Positions 8,277 through 18,478 are shown, counted from the first letter of the stretch. The stretch is DNA of 64,000 bases from Bremia lactucae (GCF_004359215.1 NC_090620.1:2604085-2668084), one strand, 5' to 3'. A program made the numbers and translations. Notes: a model not told the origin generated them from the sequence alone.

Positions 8277-10952
8277 ATGGGCTTCATGCGACCGAATCTA
8301 TGCTTTCAATTAAGTCTCTATGCAGTCCTACTCGTCGTTACCGCCACGACAATACTCGATCGTACCTCGAGTCCTGACGACAATGACGTGATTCGGCGAT
8401 TAACTGGCGCTGGGAACGACCCGGATAAGACCATTCCGTTTAATTCCTGGAGCAATACGATCAAGACATTTCGCAATGGCCTCGCGTTTGTCATTGTACT
8501 CGTGGCAGCCCACCCTCTCGGTGTGTTTTTCCCACGGTACTTTCGACTTCCGCTCATTACGGGGTACCTCATCATTGGCATTATTGCCGGACCATTTGTG
8601 GCCAATGTATTGACCGAAGACATTGTCACGATGCTTTCAAACTACGTCAGTGCTTTAGCGCTGTCATTTATTTCGTTTCAAGCAGGGCAAGAAATTTATT
8701 TGCCGGAATTGCGGCCACAACTCAAGTCAATTTTTATCCTCTTATCGACGCTTTATATTACGGCGATGGTCATTTTAACTTGCGTACATTTGCTTGTCGA
8801 AAGTGCGTTTTTCTATGATGACTTAGCACTAAGTTGCCAATTGGGGATTGCGCTCATGTTTGGCTCCATTTCGGTCTTGGGGTCCCCTGCCACGGTCATG
8901 GCAATTAAGATTGAACTCAATAGCGTCGGACCGTTCACGAGTTTAATGCTTGGTGCAACCATGACGGCCGAATTTGTCGTGCTTTTGTCCTTTTCGATTG
9001 CTCGGATCGTGTCGTCGATCTACTGTGCCGAATTAAATGTATCCATGCTCAACCTCATGTTTACGTTAAGTATTGTCATGTCCAACGTCGTAGTTGGGGT
9101 GATTCTCGCGTGTGCCACGTACTTGATCTTTCAAATTCCAGGTGGGGAATCCCACCATCACGCCCACGAGCCGGCAATGGAAGGCAGCCCGTCGCAAGAG
9201 TTCTATTACAATCAAAAGACGGACGTGAAGGCGTCGTCGGTGGACATGGAGTATACCCCCGCGCATGCTCGTCATGAGCAGCCATCTTCGTCCTCATTTC
9301 TATCGCCGCAAGCTTCGCTCTCAATAAAAGGGTTTATTTGGTTATCCATGGGGTACGTTTTTTATATTTCGACGGCGACGGTCGCCAAGGTTACCGATGT
9401 GATGTATGGATTGACCTGGGAAGTCAAGTTTGAGCCATTATTGGTGTTAATGATTGCTGCGTGTATTACTGGCCACCACACGGCAATTCGACACGACATG
9501 CACGTGATTCTCGACACGGCCGCTCCGTACTTTTTTCTTCCGTTCTTTGTCATGACGGGAGCCGCTCTAAAGCTCGATCAAGTCGTTCATGCCATTCCAC
9601 TTATGACGGTTTATGTATTGTTACGGTATATTGCCATTTTTATTGCGTGTTACGTTGGAGGACGCTTTTTGCTAAAGTTGACACCACGACAATACAATAA
9701 TTTATGGCTCACAATGACGCCACAAGCTGGTGTGGCATTAGGTCTTGCCAATGAAGTAAAAGCCATGAGTGAAGACACGTGGGCAGCTGACTTTGCCGCA
9801 ACAATTGTGGCCGCTGTGGTTGTGAATCAAATTGTCGGTCCTGTCTTGTGTGCCATGGGCTTGAGTCGTGCAGGCGAAACCCTCAAGGACCGTATGGCCG
9901 ACGAAAACGATCTTAAAGTCGAAGTTGACAAAGAACCCGACTATGAAGGTCCTAACGACTCTCGCATGCGACCGAGTCGACCGTCTTATCGGACAAGCCG
10001 GTACTCTGTGCTTGACAATGGCCAAACGATGCCATTCTACAAAGTACGAAATGCCGTTGTAATTGGAGACGACGAAGTTGCGTTTGAAATTGCGCTCGAT
10101 CTGTCGCTCTACGGCGCGCACGTGAATGTCCCGCTTCTAGACGAAGAACGGACGAAAATGTGGCAACAAATGAATGCCACCATTGTCAATCGATGTGTCC
10201 AGGGCGACTTGATTTCGTACAAGAATGCCCTTCAAGATCGCGACAATACTGAAGCCATGTCCACGGCCGATGTTATTGCGTTTACGGGCAATGCCGACCG
10301 TACTCGTGAAAATATTCGGCTATTGAAGTCGTTACTAGGGGAAGGGCATCCTCGTATGATTGTCGTGGCGCCAGATTGTCAATTTAGTAAAGAAATGCGA
10401 GACCAAGGGATTTTGGTGATTCAACCGTCGATTGCATTGGCCAATATTGCGACGCGGATGGCATTATTGGATCAAAAATCAGCGCAAGCACTTTCGAATG
10501 AAATTAGTACTACCAATGACTTGAGTACCGCCGCGTACTTCTTGCGGCCAAGTGGGCTCCGTGAATCCGTCTCTGAAATGGCAATTGAGGCACGACGCAT
10601 GGCGTTAGGTCGCAGTGTCGTGAACCATCATTCCGTGAATTATGACCGTTTGTATGAGGTGATGGCTGCCGAGAAATTGCCCATGCCGCCTCCGCCATCG
10701 CGTGTAGCCATGTTTGGCACATCGGCTGCAGATTGTGATCCATTTGCCACTCGGGAATGTGATCCGTTTGTAGCACGGGATACCGTCATTACTCGGGACA
10801 ATGGATCGAGCTTTTTCGTGCATGACGACGATGGAGAAGAGGTTCCGATGTCGTCAACAAATGCGATGCTACGAAGTCAGTCGATGCCAAGACCAAGTGG
10901 CTCGCGCATGTCCCGCCCATCGTTCGTGAACGTGACACGCGATTATCATTAA
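8277..10952 (+). CDS. CPA2-type monovalent cation/proton antiporter
   Basis: Intact single-exon ORF of 891 codons. Residues about 12-25 are hydrophobic (signal peptide or first helix). From about residue 60 to 530 a series of hydrophobic helices forms a sodium/hydrogen exchanger (PF00999-like) core: 'RLPLITGYLIIGIIAGP' matches the first core helix of the family, and 'SISVLGSPATVMAIK' resembles the discontinuous-helix motif. A hydrophilic His/Ser-rich loop (about 285-345) splits the membrane part. After it, 'NAVVIGDDEVAFEIALDLSL' (about 591-610) starts a Rossmann-like segment resembling TrkA-N/KefC regulatory domains, although the usual GxGxxG is degenerate. The tail is Met/Pro/Ser-rich. It probably exchanges K+ or Na+ for protons in a plasma, organelle or vacuolar membrane. 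The start is the first Met of the frame; Met4 is the alternative. It is flanked by element debris yet shows no damage. Confidence 0.85.
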   Translation: MGFMRPNLCFQLSLYAVLLVVTATTILDRTSSPDDNDVIRRLTGAGNDPDKTIPFNSWSNTIKTFRNGLAFVIVLVAAHPLGVFFPRYFRLPLITGYLIIGIIAGPFVANVLTEDIVTMLSNYVSALALSFISFQAGQEIYLPELRPQLKSIFILLSTLYITAMVILTCVHLLVESAFFYDDLALSCQLGIALMFGSISVLGSPATVMAIKIELNSVGPFTSLMLGATMTAEFVVLLSFSIARIVSSIYCAELNVSMLNLMFTLSIVMSNVVVGVILACATYLIFQIPGGESHHHAHEPAMEGSPSQEFYYNQKTDVKASSVDMEYTPAHARHEQPSSSSFLSPQASLSIKGFIWLSMGYVFYISTATVAKVTDVMYGLTWEVKFEPLLVLMIAACITGHHTAIRHDMHVILDTAAPYFFLPFFVMTGAALKLDQVVHAIPLMTVYVLLRYIAIFIACYVGGRFLLKLTPRQYNNLWLTMTPQAGVALGLANEVKAMSEDTWAADFAATIVAAVVVNQIVGPVLCAMGLSRAGETLKDRMADENDLKVEVDKEPDYEGPNDSRMRPSRPSYRTSRYSVLDNGQTMPFYKVRNAVVIGDDEVAFEIALDLSLYGAHVNVPLLDEERTKMWQQMNATIVNRCVQGDLISYKNALQDRDNTEAMSTADVIAFTGNADRTRENIRLLKSLLGEGHPRMIVVAPDCQFSKEMRDQGILVIQPSIALANIATRMALLDQKSAQALSNEISTTNDLSTAAYFLRPSGLRESVSEMAIEARRMALGRSVVNHHSVNYDRLYEVMAAEKLPMPPPPSRVAMFGTSAADCDPFATRECDPFVARDTVITRDNGSSFFVHDDDGEEVPMSSTNAMLRSQSMPRPSGSRMSRPSFVNVTRDYH

Positions 10953-11995
10953 TGTCCGAACAATTGCTAGATGGGTGCACAAAAAATGTGTAGCCATGTA
11001 TTTTTTGATCTCATGGGGATACAATAATGCAGCGTTCCTTTTAAAAATCGCGCACGTTAGAAGACTACAATATCATTAAGTTTCACAATGAATACACTAA
11101 GAAGCTCCTTTTTCCGTACTTCGGAGTGAATATTGAATTCAATTTTAATAGGGAGCCGGTATGGGACACATCCCTTTTGGTATTGCCACACCCCCTCCCC
11201 GTCTGTACTGAATAAGAACGTCCTTTATTATACTTTAACTGTATGGGTCATTCCACTGCATCCAAAAATCAACAGTTATTCTTCCTTTTGAATCGTCTTT
11301 AGATCGCCCTTTTGGCCTTAAGCATCCTTCCTGCGTAAATTACATTAGGAAATTGCTACAGCCACACATCGTAAGTCACACATGAGAGTAGTGTAATGGG
11401 TGTGATTGCTCCTGGACCACATCAGAAACCGTGTTTTTGTTTGATGTTAAATGTACGGTTTTTAACAGGTAAGAAAAAAGCCGAGAGCCACACTTGATTG
11501 GCACGTCATAAAAAGAGCGAAAAGAAAGAGCAGCAAAGTGGAGAAGTTGAGCTGGAGACAAGCGTCAAGGGTCGGATCTGCGCTCTTCCGCATGCATGTT
11601 ATCTTTGGAGGTCAAGCTGAGGATGATTTTATTTAACTTTGCTTCGACTAACTTCTGTGGAAACGCATGCCTACCTTTCAAATAGGAAAATCTTAGTGCT
11701 CTTTTTTTGTACCTCCATGAGCGCAAGCAAGCCACAATTTCGGATGTGTTTCAGATTTTGTCGGCTTTCGTTCTCAATTTCTTTGTTAAAAAAAGCATCT
11801 TGCTATTTAACAAAGAAATTACGCAAATATTGCGAAATCTTTTTGCCGGCCTTTCGAACTACTGAAGCTGGGAATGCCTGCATAAAGGTTTTCAATATAT
11901 GTTCTAGTTATCAGTAAGTTGCTACTAATACGCTACTCTCATAGACACAGGTTGTCTGGCTATATCGGTTCCCAAATGTTTTTAGGGCTCGAAAG
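10953..11995. other. Intergenic, downstream of antiporter
   Basis: No convincing gene. A plus-strand open stretch at 11,639-11,917 is Ser/Phe/Leu-rich without a motif. The first 100 bases probably include the antiporter's 3' UTR. Confidence 0.4.
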
Positions 11996-12160
11996 GAATA
12001 ATTGTTAATTTTGCGATATGGCGGAATAATAAAAATGTATTTATACTTTCATTTTGATCGGTAGTTTTTATTTTAACTAAACAAACAGATGAGTTTCCTT
12101 TGAATAATGTGAAGATTTTTTCTTTCAATCTCTAATTTATAGTGAGAAACCTTAGGATTT
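11996..12160. repeat. AT-rich dispersed repeat, copy 2
   Basis: Direct-orientation partner of 6786-6957 (shared 'ctgttaattttgc.atat.gcggaataat' pattern, 'cagtttttattt', 'gagaaaccttag'). It ends next to the TA at which the pogo-like element sits. Confidence 0.6.
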
Positions 12161-12162
12161 TA

Positions 12163-12187
12163 CAAAGGTGTCCCTCGGATAACTTAT
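12163..12187 (+). repeat. Left TIR of pogo-like element
   Basis: Matches the reverse complement of 14,062-14,084 apart from two extra A residues near the tip (CAAAGGTG against CAGGTG). Confidence 0.8.
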
Positions 12188-12370
12188 AGCCACTGTGGAG
12201 GGTGAAAGCGTAAGTTGCCTGAGGGTATAAGCTACGTGAGAAATAGAAATATTTACTGAACCTCACTTTAATGACTGTCCTATACGGTTTTATCCCTCCT
12301 GCTTCCGCATACACACCTCACCAATGCGCAAAGACTTTAAGTCTGCAGGCACAAATTACAGAGCCCACAA

Positions 12371-13976
12371 ATGAGCCAGAGTGCCTTAGCATCTTATGCT
12401 ACAGCCCAGTTCAGGAAGAACATTACGCAGGCTGGTATAAGTGGCATTTTAAAGAAGCGCAAGGAGCTGGAAGTCATGACAGAGACTGGCCTCGCTGCCA
12501 AGCGCCCTCGTGTCGCACACCATCCTCAACTCGAAGAAGCCCTGGCAATTTAGGTGCTTCAGTGCTAGGTGAAAAACGTTGTCCTCACGGGGGAGATTAT
12601 CAAGGTCAAGGCTAAGCGCTTTGCTGACCGCCTGGGGTTGGCTGAGGATGCTGGCAACTTTCCGATGGATGGCTTCCGAGATTCCAGCAGCGAAACGAAC
12701 TTCGTTGCATCCGAATTCATGGTGAAAGTGGCTCCACAGATCAAGAAGCCATGGAAGCTGCATTTCCTGAACTCAAGGCAGCCATAGCTCGATTTGAGAT
12801 CAAAGATGTGTATAACATGGATGAAATAGGTCTGATTCATATCATTGAAAGCATTCTTTTATGCAAGACTCATACTGAATACTTTTAGGCCTACCTACAG
12901 CATGGTTCCAGAAAAGACCATTTCACAGGGAAGAATTGAAGGTCTAAAGAAGGACAAAGTGAGCTATATCTGGATTTGGATTTTGAGTAGCTTAACCTAA
13001 CTGTACTTTACTAAAAAAATCTTATAGTTCTTTCTTTCGCATACAGACGCGTTTCACTGTAGTATTTACTGCCAATGCTGATGGCTCCGAGAAGCTAAAA
13101 CCTTTTTTATTAGGAAATCCAAGATGCCACGCTGTTTCAAACGGCAGACAGGAGAACGGCTGGGGGTTTATTACAGAGACAACAAGAATGCATGGACGAC
13201 TGGAATCCTTTTCCAAGAGTGGCTACATAAACTTGACAATGACATGAGGGTAAGTTGTATTCCATGTGATATTGCAAGTGTACCTGGAATTCAATTTAAC
13301 CAAGTCTTGTCAGGGAAAGGGCAGGAAGATTCTTCTTTTGCTAGATTTGACTCCGTCTCACAGAATGGAAGAACTGGAGCTTGGGAATATCAAGGTCACT
13401 CTCCTTCCACCAAACTGCACATCAAACAATCAGCCCATGAATGCTGGCATCATTGCATCATTCAAGTGCCATTAAAGGCGCTTTCACCTTCAGAATGCCG
13501 TGGACCGTGATGAGCGATGGGAGGCCAACGTCTTCAAGGTTGACCAGCTAACAGCAATGCGGTGGTGTATGGGGGCATGGGAGGATATTTCAGTTACCAC
13601 AGTGGTAAACTGCTTTAGGCATACGGGCTTGCAGATGGTGAAAACGGAAGAGCAGGGGATTGAGCTAGAGCTACATGAAGCCTTAAAGAGGCTACCACTG
13701 AGGAACCCAATGGCAACTGAGTATTTATTGAATCCAGATGAGGAGAAGGTGGCGCACGAGGAGCTGGATGATGAAGAAATTATTGCAATGGTTCAGCAGG
13801 CAGAAGAGGATGAGAATCAGGAACCAGAGCATATGGAGGAAGTTCAGGTCAGCCAGCATGAAAAGCTAAACTCCTTAGCTTTAACTGCCACACTTCTTGA
13901 TCTGTCAAATCCTTTTCATAGGAAAGGTAATAAATTTTCTCCATCGAAAACTTATATTTTCTCTAAATCTTATTAG
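12371..13976 (+). pseudogene. Pogo-type DDE transposase, inactivated
   Basis: N-terminal helix-turn-helix and CENP-B-like DNA-binding region at 12,371-12,700 ('GISGILKKRKELE', 'KRFADRLGLAED'), interrupted by in-frame stops TAG at 12,551 and 12,566 and a shift near 12,680. The DDE_1 catalytic part follows: 'YNMDEIGL' (first Asp codon 12,820), 'TVVFTANADGSEKL', 'KILLLLDLTPSH' (second Asp codon 13,344, but the usual D-N-A-P-S-H is D-L-T-P-S-H), and 'LPPNCTSNNQPMNAGII', where the third catalytic Asp is Asn. Two probable introns remain: 12,959-13,046 (GTGAGC...ACAG) and 13,250-13,313 (GTAAGT...TCAG), because the reading joins correctly across them. A further shift lies near 13,140. The C-terminus (to 13,976) is acidic and still open. 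It cannot be functional. Confidence 0.8.
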
Positions 13977-14061
13977 TTATTAGTTATAAGTTAGACACCA
14001 TAGAACGGTGATGGTGAAGCCAATACCTTATAAGTTACGTGAAGTTAAAAGTTATGAGGGG

Positions 14062-14084
14062 ATAAGTTATCCGAGGGACACCTG
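14062..14084 (-). repeat. Right TIR of pogo-like element
   Basis: ATAAGTTATCCGAGGGACACCTG, the inverted partner of the left end, followed by the TA target duplication. Confidence 0.8.
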
Positions 14085-14105
14085 TATGTACTATAAAAAA
14101 TAGAA

Positions 14106-14215
14106 ATTGTAGGCGGGCACTTCTACCTCGCACTACAATTCACACACCTTTAAGGTACAGCGAAGTAGCGATCTGACCGTCTTTTCTCGCAAGCAGCGAG
14201 GCAGTTGGTAGCCCC
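14106..14215 (-). repeat. LTR B 3' fragment
   Basis: Starts TGTAGGCGGGCAC, the inverse of the LTR B 3' end GTGCCCGCCTACA, and continues to 'gcaagcagcgaggcagttgg'. It is fused to LTR A as at 3.2-3.9 kb, in inverted arrangement. Confidence 0.65.
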
Positions 14216-14611
14216 TTCGTGGCGGGGTTTCCGCATACATAAATATTATGTTCTATAAGAGGAATAATTCATATAAATTTCTATGAGAGGAAATAGGTAA
14301 ATAAGTACAAATTATTATCTTTATTAATTTTACCTTAATGGCTGTAATGTTACCAAATTTAATAATATTTACGCAATAAACATCAGTTTATTGATCGCTT
14401 GATTTAAGCTTGAATCAACCCCGCCAATCGTCACAAGACACGATTCTGCGGTGCGCAACTAGGAGCCATACATAGTGAGCTATTCATAAAAATAAAGTCA
14501 GTACTAGAAAGAAGATCGTTACGGGAACTTTAATACAGTTTTATTATCTCTTTTTTTAAAGCCTTAGAATTTACCTTTAGCAGCTAAGACTTCTTAGCTA
14601 CTTAGAACCTT
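14216..14611 (+). repeat. LTR A, 3'-truncated
   Basis: Runs in the same direction as the full copy at 30,884-31,387 and stops at 'cttagctacttagaacct', where LTR B begins. The terminal ~110 bp of family A is missing. Confidence 0.65.
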
Positions 14612-15142
14612 TGTAAGCGGACACGTCTTGATGGGCCACGCTCTACTTAAGCACACTCCCTAGTACAGCGAGGAAGCGATTGACCATCTTCTCGCACGTG
14701 TAGTGAGGAAGTTGGTGGGCGCCTAAGCGACCTCACCCAACGAACTAAGTACTTTAGTACAAGTGACGTCACGGGAGCGGTAATCCGACTCCACGTTCGC
14801 ACTTACCAAATAGGAAGTAATTTTAAGACTAACTTATATTTCATCGTATTATTTATATAATTCCTATTTAACCAATCATAAAATGCCATCTCTGTAGAGC
14901 GACACTAATTTGTGTTGCGAGCGTATCTTTCTAAATTCCTTCGCGTAACGGATGACGCTAGCCGTCATCCCCGCTAATGTGAATATCCTCAGGGACATCA
15001 CATACACAAGGGTGGGTCACAATGTGAACCACACCCAAGTGCTGGGTCGAATTACTTCACTTAAGTAATTGACCATTCTCTTAAGTACCCTCTGTGAACT
15101 TAACGGGGAGTGTGTAACATAGGGCAACTTCAGCCCGTTACA
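14612..15142 (-). repeat. LTR B (3' LTR of the minus-strand gypsy element)
   Basis: Minus-strand reading starts TGTAACGGGCTG at 15,142 and ends ...GTCCGCTTACA at 14,612. It aligns along its length with 62,191-62,724 and 53,684-54,205. The purine tract beside it at 15,143 identifies it as the 3' LTR of the element whose pol runs from 18,478 to 16,740. Confidence 0.75.
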
Positions 15143-15156
15143 CCATTCCCCCTATA
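15143..15156 (-). other. Polypurine tract
   Basis: On the minus strand 'TAGGGGGAATGG' sits immediately before the TGTAACGGGC LTR start. The equivalent tract is at 62,178-62,190. This is the expected plus-strand primer of an LTR retroelement and fixes its sense strand. Confidence 0.65.
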
Positions 15157-15276
15157 AAAACGAATTTACATTTTTAAAATTCGTCAATGAGAGCGAGGAA
15201 CACTGAACTCCTTTACGCGCCGCTTTAGTTCTCTCAGTCTCTCTAGCGACATGTGTTCACATACACGGCACCAAAG
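15157..15276. other. Spacer between polypurine tract and antisense ORF
   Basis: About 120 bp, aligning with 62,059-62,177 of the second copy. From the antisense ORF's point of view this is its 5' leader. No gene. Confidence 0.5.
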
Positions 15277-16719
15277 ATGCCACCTAAAAGGGGCCAAGCT
15301 GGTTGGTCGTCTACAAAGACACCCGCGTAACCACACACGAAGCGCACGCGCCGCGGTAAAACGCCGCCGGCGCCTAGTGCCAGAGTTACAACGTCGACAG
15401 CTACTGCTGCTGTCGCGTAAACTGGACTAAATGATCCGTCCCACTTTCACAGTGAGGATGTAGATCCGTTGCTAATTGCTGACTGCAATAAGTCGACGCC
15501 ACTGCCATCACCTCATAGAAGTGATGAGGACAGCGAGCTAATGAGGAAGTATGATGGCGCTTTATTGCCCATTCAAACTTCACTCCTTTCTCCGAACATG
15601 GGGACAACAAAGTTTTCTAATGATATCTCGTCGTCTGCGCTGGCTAGCGCAGATATGATTATTATTGAGAGCGCTGCCCATAAAGTCGCAGCTGCTCCTC
15701 CGTTGGGTAAAACCACAGCGTCTTATGCTCAGACCACTTTATATAATTGTTCTGACATAGAGGAGCCTGAGCGTAAAGCTCCGCCGACGACAGGTAAACG
15801 TGCTCAGTCGGTGTCACAAGCCAGTCGTTTCAAACGTGGCTACGTGACGGAAGGCATATCACTAATGCCCTCTCCATCTCAACGGCATCGTATAAACGCG
15901 CCAAAAGCGTCTCTCTTTCTCAGATCCCGGTCGTGTTGCGTTCCAATGAAACGCCCGACCAATACGAGGCGGAATTCACGCGCCGCTTTTAATCGCACCA
16001 CGATGCGGTGATCAACGGTCGCAGCGAATTAATTTCGCCCGCTTTCGTGTGAAAGGAGCCATAGGCGGTACTGTCCCCCCCTCTTCCTTCTCACCACGCT
16101 ACTCCTGCTAGTCCATTTGAGACAAGCGGAGAGGCCTCAGCTGGTGGTCCTTTTCATAGGCAGTTACCAAGCCGAGCACGTCCATACGTAGGGTATCGAT
16201 CGGTTCCCAAGAGTCGAATCTATTCGGTTAACTCCTCCACTGGGCTAGGAACTGATACTTTTGTCTCCCGAAGCGGTAGACAAGCAATCTTCAAACAAAG
16301 AAGCATTGATTCCCATTCGCATCCATCAGTGCTAGCGGCGCCCGATAGGATTGGCGATCTCGCTTAACTAATCGCGACTGCCTTACCCGCGTCCATTCAA
16401 TCGCGGGCGTTAAACGTTACTAATGCCGCATTGAGGATCTCGAAGGTCAAGTCTTGCGACCGTTCTCGATCTTCATTATGTCCGCAAGAAGGATCGTCAG
16501 GATTATGAACGCCTGAAACTTCAGCTTGACATATTGGAAAAATTGATGCTGAAGGACCCGCATTATGCGCGTGGTAAATCTCGCTCTGCGAGTCCTTATT
16601 GTGGTGAGAGGAGTCATTCGGCTGAAAGTTTTTCACCTTTCCCGTCTCCCTCACCCGATCGACGCCCGAATCACAGTCGGCGTCACAATCAGGCTCCCTT
16701 GACGGATGAGGGTATGTGA
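15277..16719 (+). pseudogene. Antisense extra ORF of LTR-B gypsy element, copy 1 (degraded)
   Basis: Starts with ATG of 'MPPKRGQAG' and ends with '..LTDEGM' plus TGA. The span is 481 codons' worth but has a few stops (for example in the first 40 codons) and shifts. The best-preserved stretch is 15,469-16,011 (180 residues). Parts in order are a basic Thr/Pro/Ser-rich N-terminus, a middle with 'SNETPDQYEAEFTRRF', a coiled-coil-like helix ('EDLEGQVLR' region, 16,430-16,560) and an SR/SP-rich tail ('GKSRSASP', 'SAESFSPFPSPSPD'). It runs opposite to the pol it abuts. A second copy with the same start, order and end lies at 60,550-62,058. Its function is unknown; the basic and SR-rich composition would suit nucleic-acid binding, but that is inference. 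Confidence 0.7.
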
Positions 16720-16739
16720 CATACATACTGTTTCAAAAG

Positions 16740-18478
16740 AGCCACGTAAAATAGGAGGTGCATCTTCATATACGGGGGAAGGGTGAGCTTATAATTTAGG
16801 TCTCCAACCTCTTCTACCACCGTAAATGGCCGAATGAAAGGCGGCAGCAACATCGTAGTACCTCCAGGAAGAACAGAAATTGCATTTTAAGGTATGGTAG
16901 CAATGTTTAATAGTACTTTTCCCCTACTTTAAAGCGTTTATTATTTTTGCGACCTTTTCGGTCAGCATATTGTTCTGTTTATCCTGTTCGCTTGCCATCG
17001 CATCACGAAATATTCGTGTGATGGCTAATCGCTCATCCACAAAGCGTTGAGATTAGCTAACGCTTTTTGCATCTGACTCGCATATGACACCACCGAGAGG
17101 TCGGTCATAGGACGTAGTTTAACTGACCACTGCTGAGCTGGCAGGGTCACAAGAGCAACTTTCTGTCGTTGACATGATACCCTCGCGGGTCATCGTCAAA
17201 ATTGACGAAACTATGTCCCTTTTTTGCACCGAGCGTAGTGAGGAGCTCGATTCCACTAAGACTCGGGCTGCGCACAAACGAGACTGGCGTTTGAGGATGG
17301 AGCAGTCCGTTTATATAAAACGGTGTCTCACCCGTACTGGCGTGGACACTGTTATTCATAGTGAACTCGTGGACACTGTTATTCATAGTGAACTCCAGAA
17401 AGGACAATTATTTGCTCCATTCTTTAGGAGTCACTATCGTGCGTAATCCATCTGCCACGACCCGTTTGATACGTTCTATTTAGCCATCGGTCTGGGGATA
17501 ATCCGCGGTCACTATGTGGAGCTTGCTACCTAGCAGCTCAAGCACTATAACGCCAAAAACCAGACGTAAAACGTAGATCCCAGTCTAATACTATGGACTC
17601 GGGCATTCCGTGTAGTCGGTATACATGATCCAGGAACAAGAGAGCTGCCTCCTTGCCTGTGCTCGATGTTTTACATGGTGCTAAATGCACCATTTTGCTC
17701 AGTTTGTCTACCAAGACGACAAGCCCCTTCCGACCCTTATGGTCGGGTGGTATGCTAAACATAAAGTCCGGACTTACTGACTTCAAACAATCTGTTGAAT
17801 AGGAAGCGGCTTGCTTCAGTGGCGCACTGCTGGACAGGGCAGGCTTAACGCGCTGACACTGTCCGCAAGAGCGAATATAGTTGGAAACCCATCTATACGG
17901 GTGTGGCCACCAAAATTCCTCTGACACTTTTATAAATGCCTTTTCACGGCCCAGATGCCCACTCGATGGCGCATCATGGAGCTTGTGAAGGATCATTAGC
18001 TTGCGATCTGTGTCAGGAGGCAATATAGATCAGAAAGAGATCACAAGTGGCAGCTGATGCCATAACAGGCCATCGCTGTAGCTAAAACTATTTAGCTGAA
18101 CTTTTAGGTGCGACGGAGGGTTACCTTTTCGTCCATGAAGAAGGCGACAGTTTTCGTCCTGGCTGTAGCTCTCCTGTATTTCAGAGGCTGACGTGGTGGG
18201 CCTTCGTGGCTGCCAGCGTTAATGGCTCGGGCTAAGCGTTAGCGCACACTTTCCTGATGTCTTACCTCGAAGTCTGGTCAGCGCGATAAAGCGTCAGCCA
18301 AAAGATTCGACTTACCAGGCTTGTATTCAGCTTTGAGATTAAATTCGGCGAAGAATGTAAGCCATCTTGCCATTCTAGACGAGGGGTGCGGTGAGCTTAT
18401 TGCTGTCCGCAATGATGCGTGATTCAAATAAACAAGAATGGATCGGGCCCAATAGGTGCACTCGAAACAGAAGAGCAA
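16740..18478 (-). pseudogene. Ty3/gypsy pol 3' part (RNase H end, integrase)
   Basis: Minus-strand pieces in order: RNase H end at 18,478-18,278 ('VYLNHASLRTA', 'KPGKSNLLADALSR'); integrase zinc finger at 18,023-17,850 ('HKLHDAPSSGHLGREKAF', 'SCGQCQRVKP', an H-H-C-C pattern); catalytic core at 17,800-17,550 ('SPDFMFSIPPDHKGRKGL', 'LHGMPESIVLDWDLRF'); later core at 17,407-17,250 ('EFTMNNSVHASTGETPF'); and the C-terminal part near 16,950-16,760 ('VGEKVLL', 'LPPYMKMH'). Several shifts and stops, plus a 27-bp in-frame duplication at 17,342-17,395. RT proper is missing. The end of the frame runs into the antisense ORF. Confidence 0.8.

Larger units (their letters stand above)
12163..14084 (+). mobile_element. 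Pogo/Tigger-like DNA transposon
   Basis: The left end CAAAGGTGTCCCTCGGATAA (12,163) and the right end TTATCCGAGGGACACCTG (14,084) are terminal inverted repeats of about 23-25 bp. A TA dinucleotide lies outside each end (12,161-12,162 and 14,085-14,086), the duplication typical of pogo/Tc1-type insertion. The element is 1,922 bp and encloses one degraded transposase on the plus strand. Sub-terminal 'ataagtta' motifs repeat near the right end. Confidence 0.8.

Noticed and set aside
11639..11917. 92-codon ORF downstream of the antiporter
   Set aside because: Composition follows the AT-rich background; no motif or conservation signal visible.
15277..16719. Reading the antisense ORF as the gag of a normally oriented element starting at LTR B
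   Set aside because: The tract beside the LTR is purine-rich on the pol strand, LTR B elsewhere is followed by a different gag in the opposite sense, and no pol follows in the ORF's direction.
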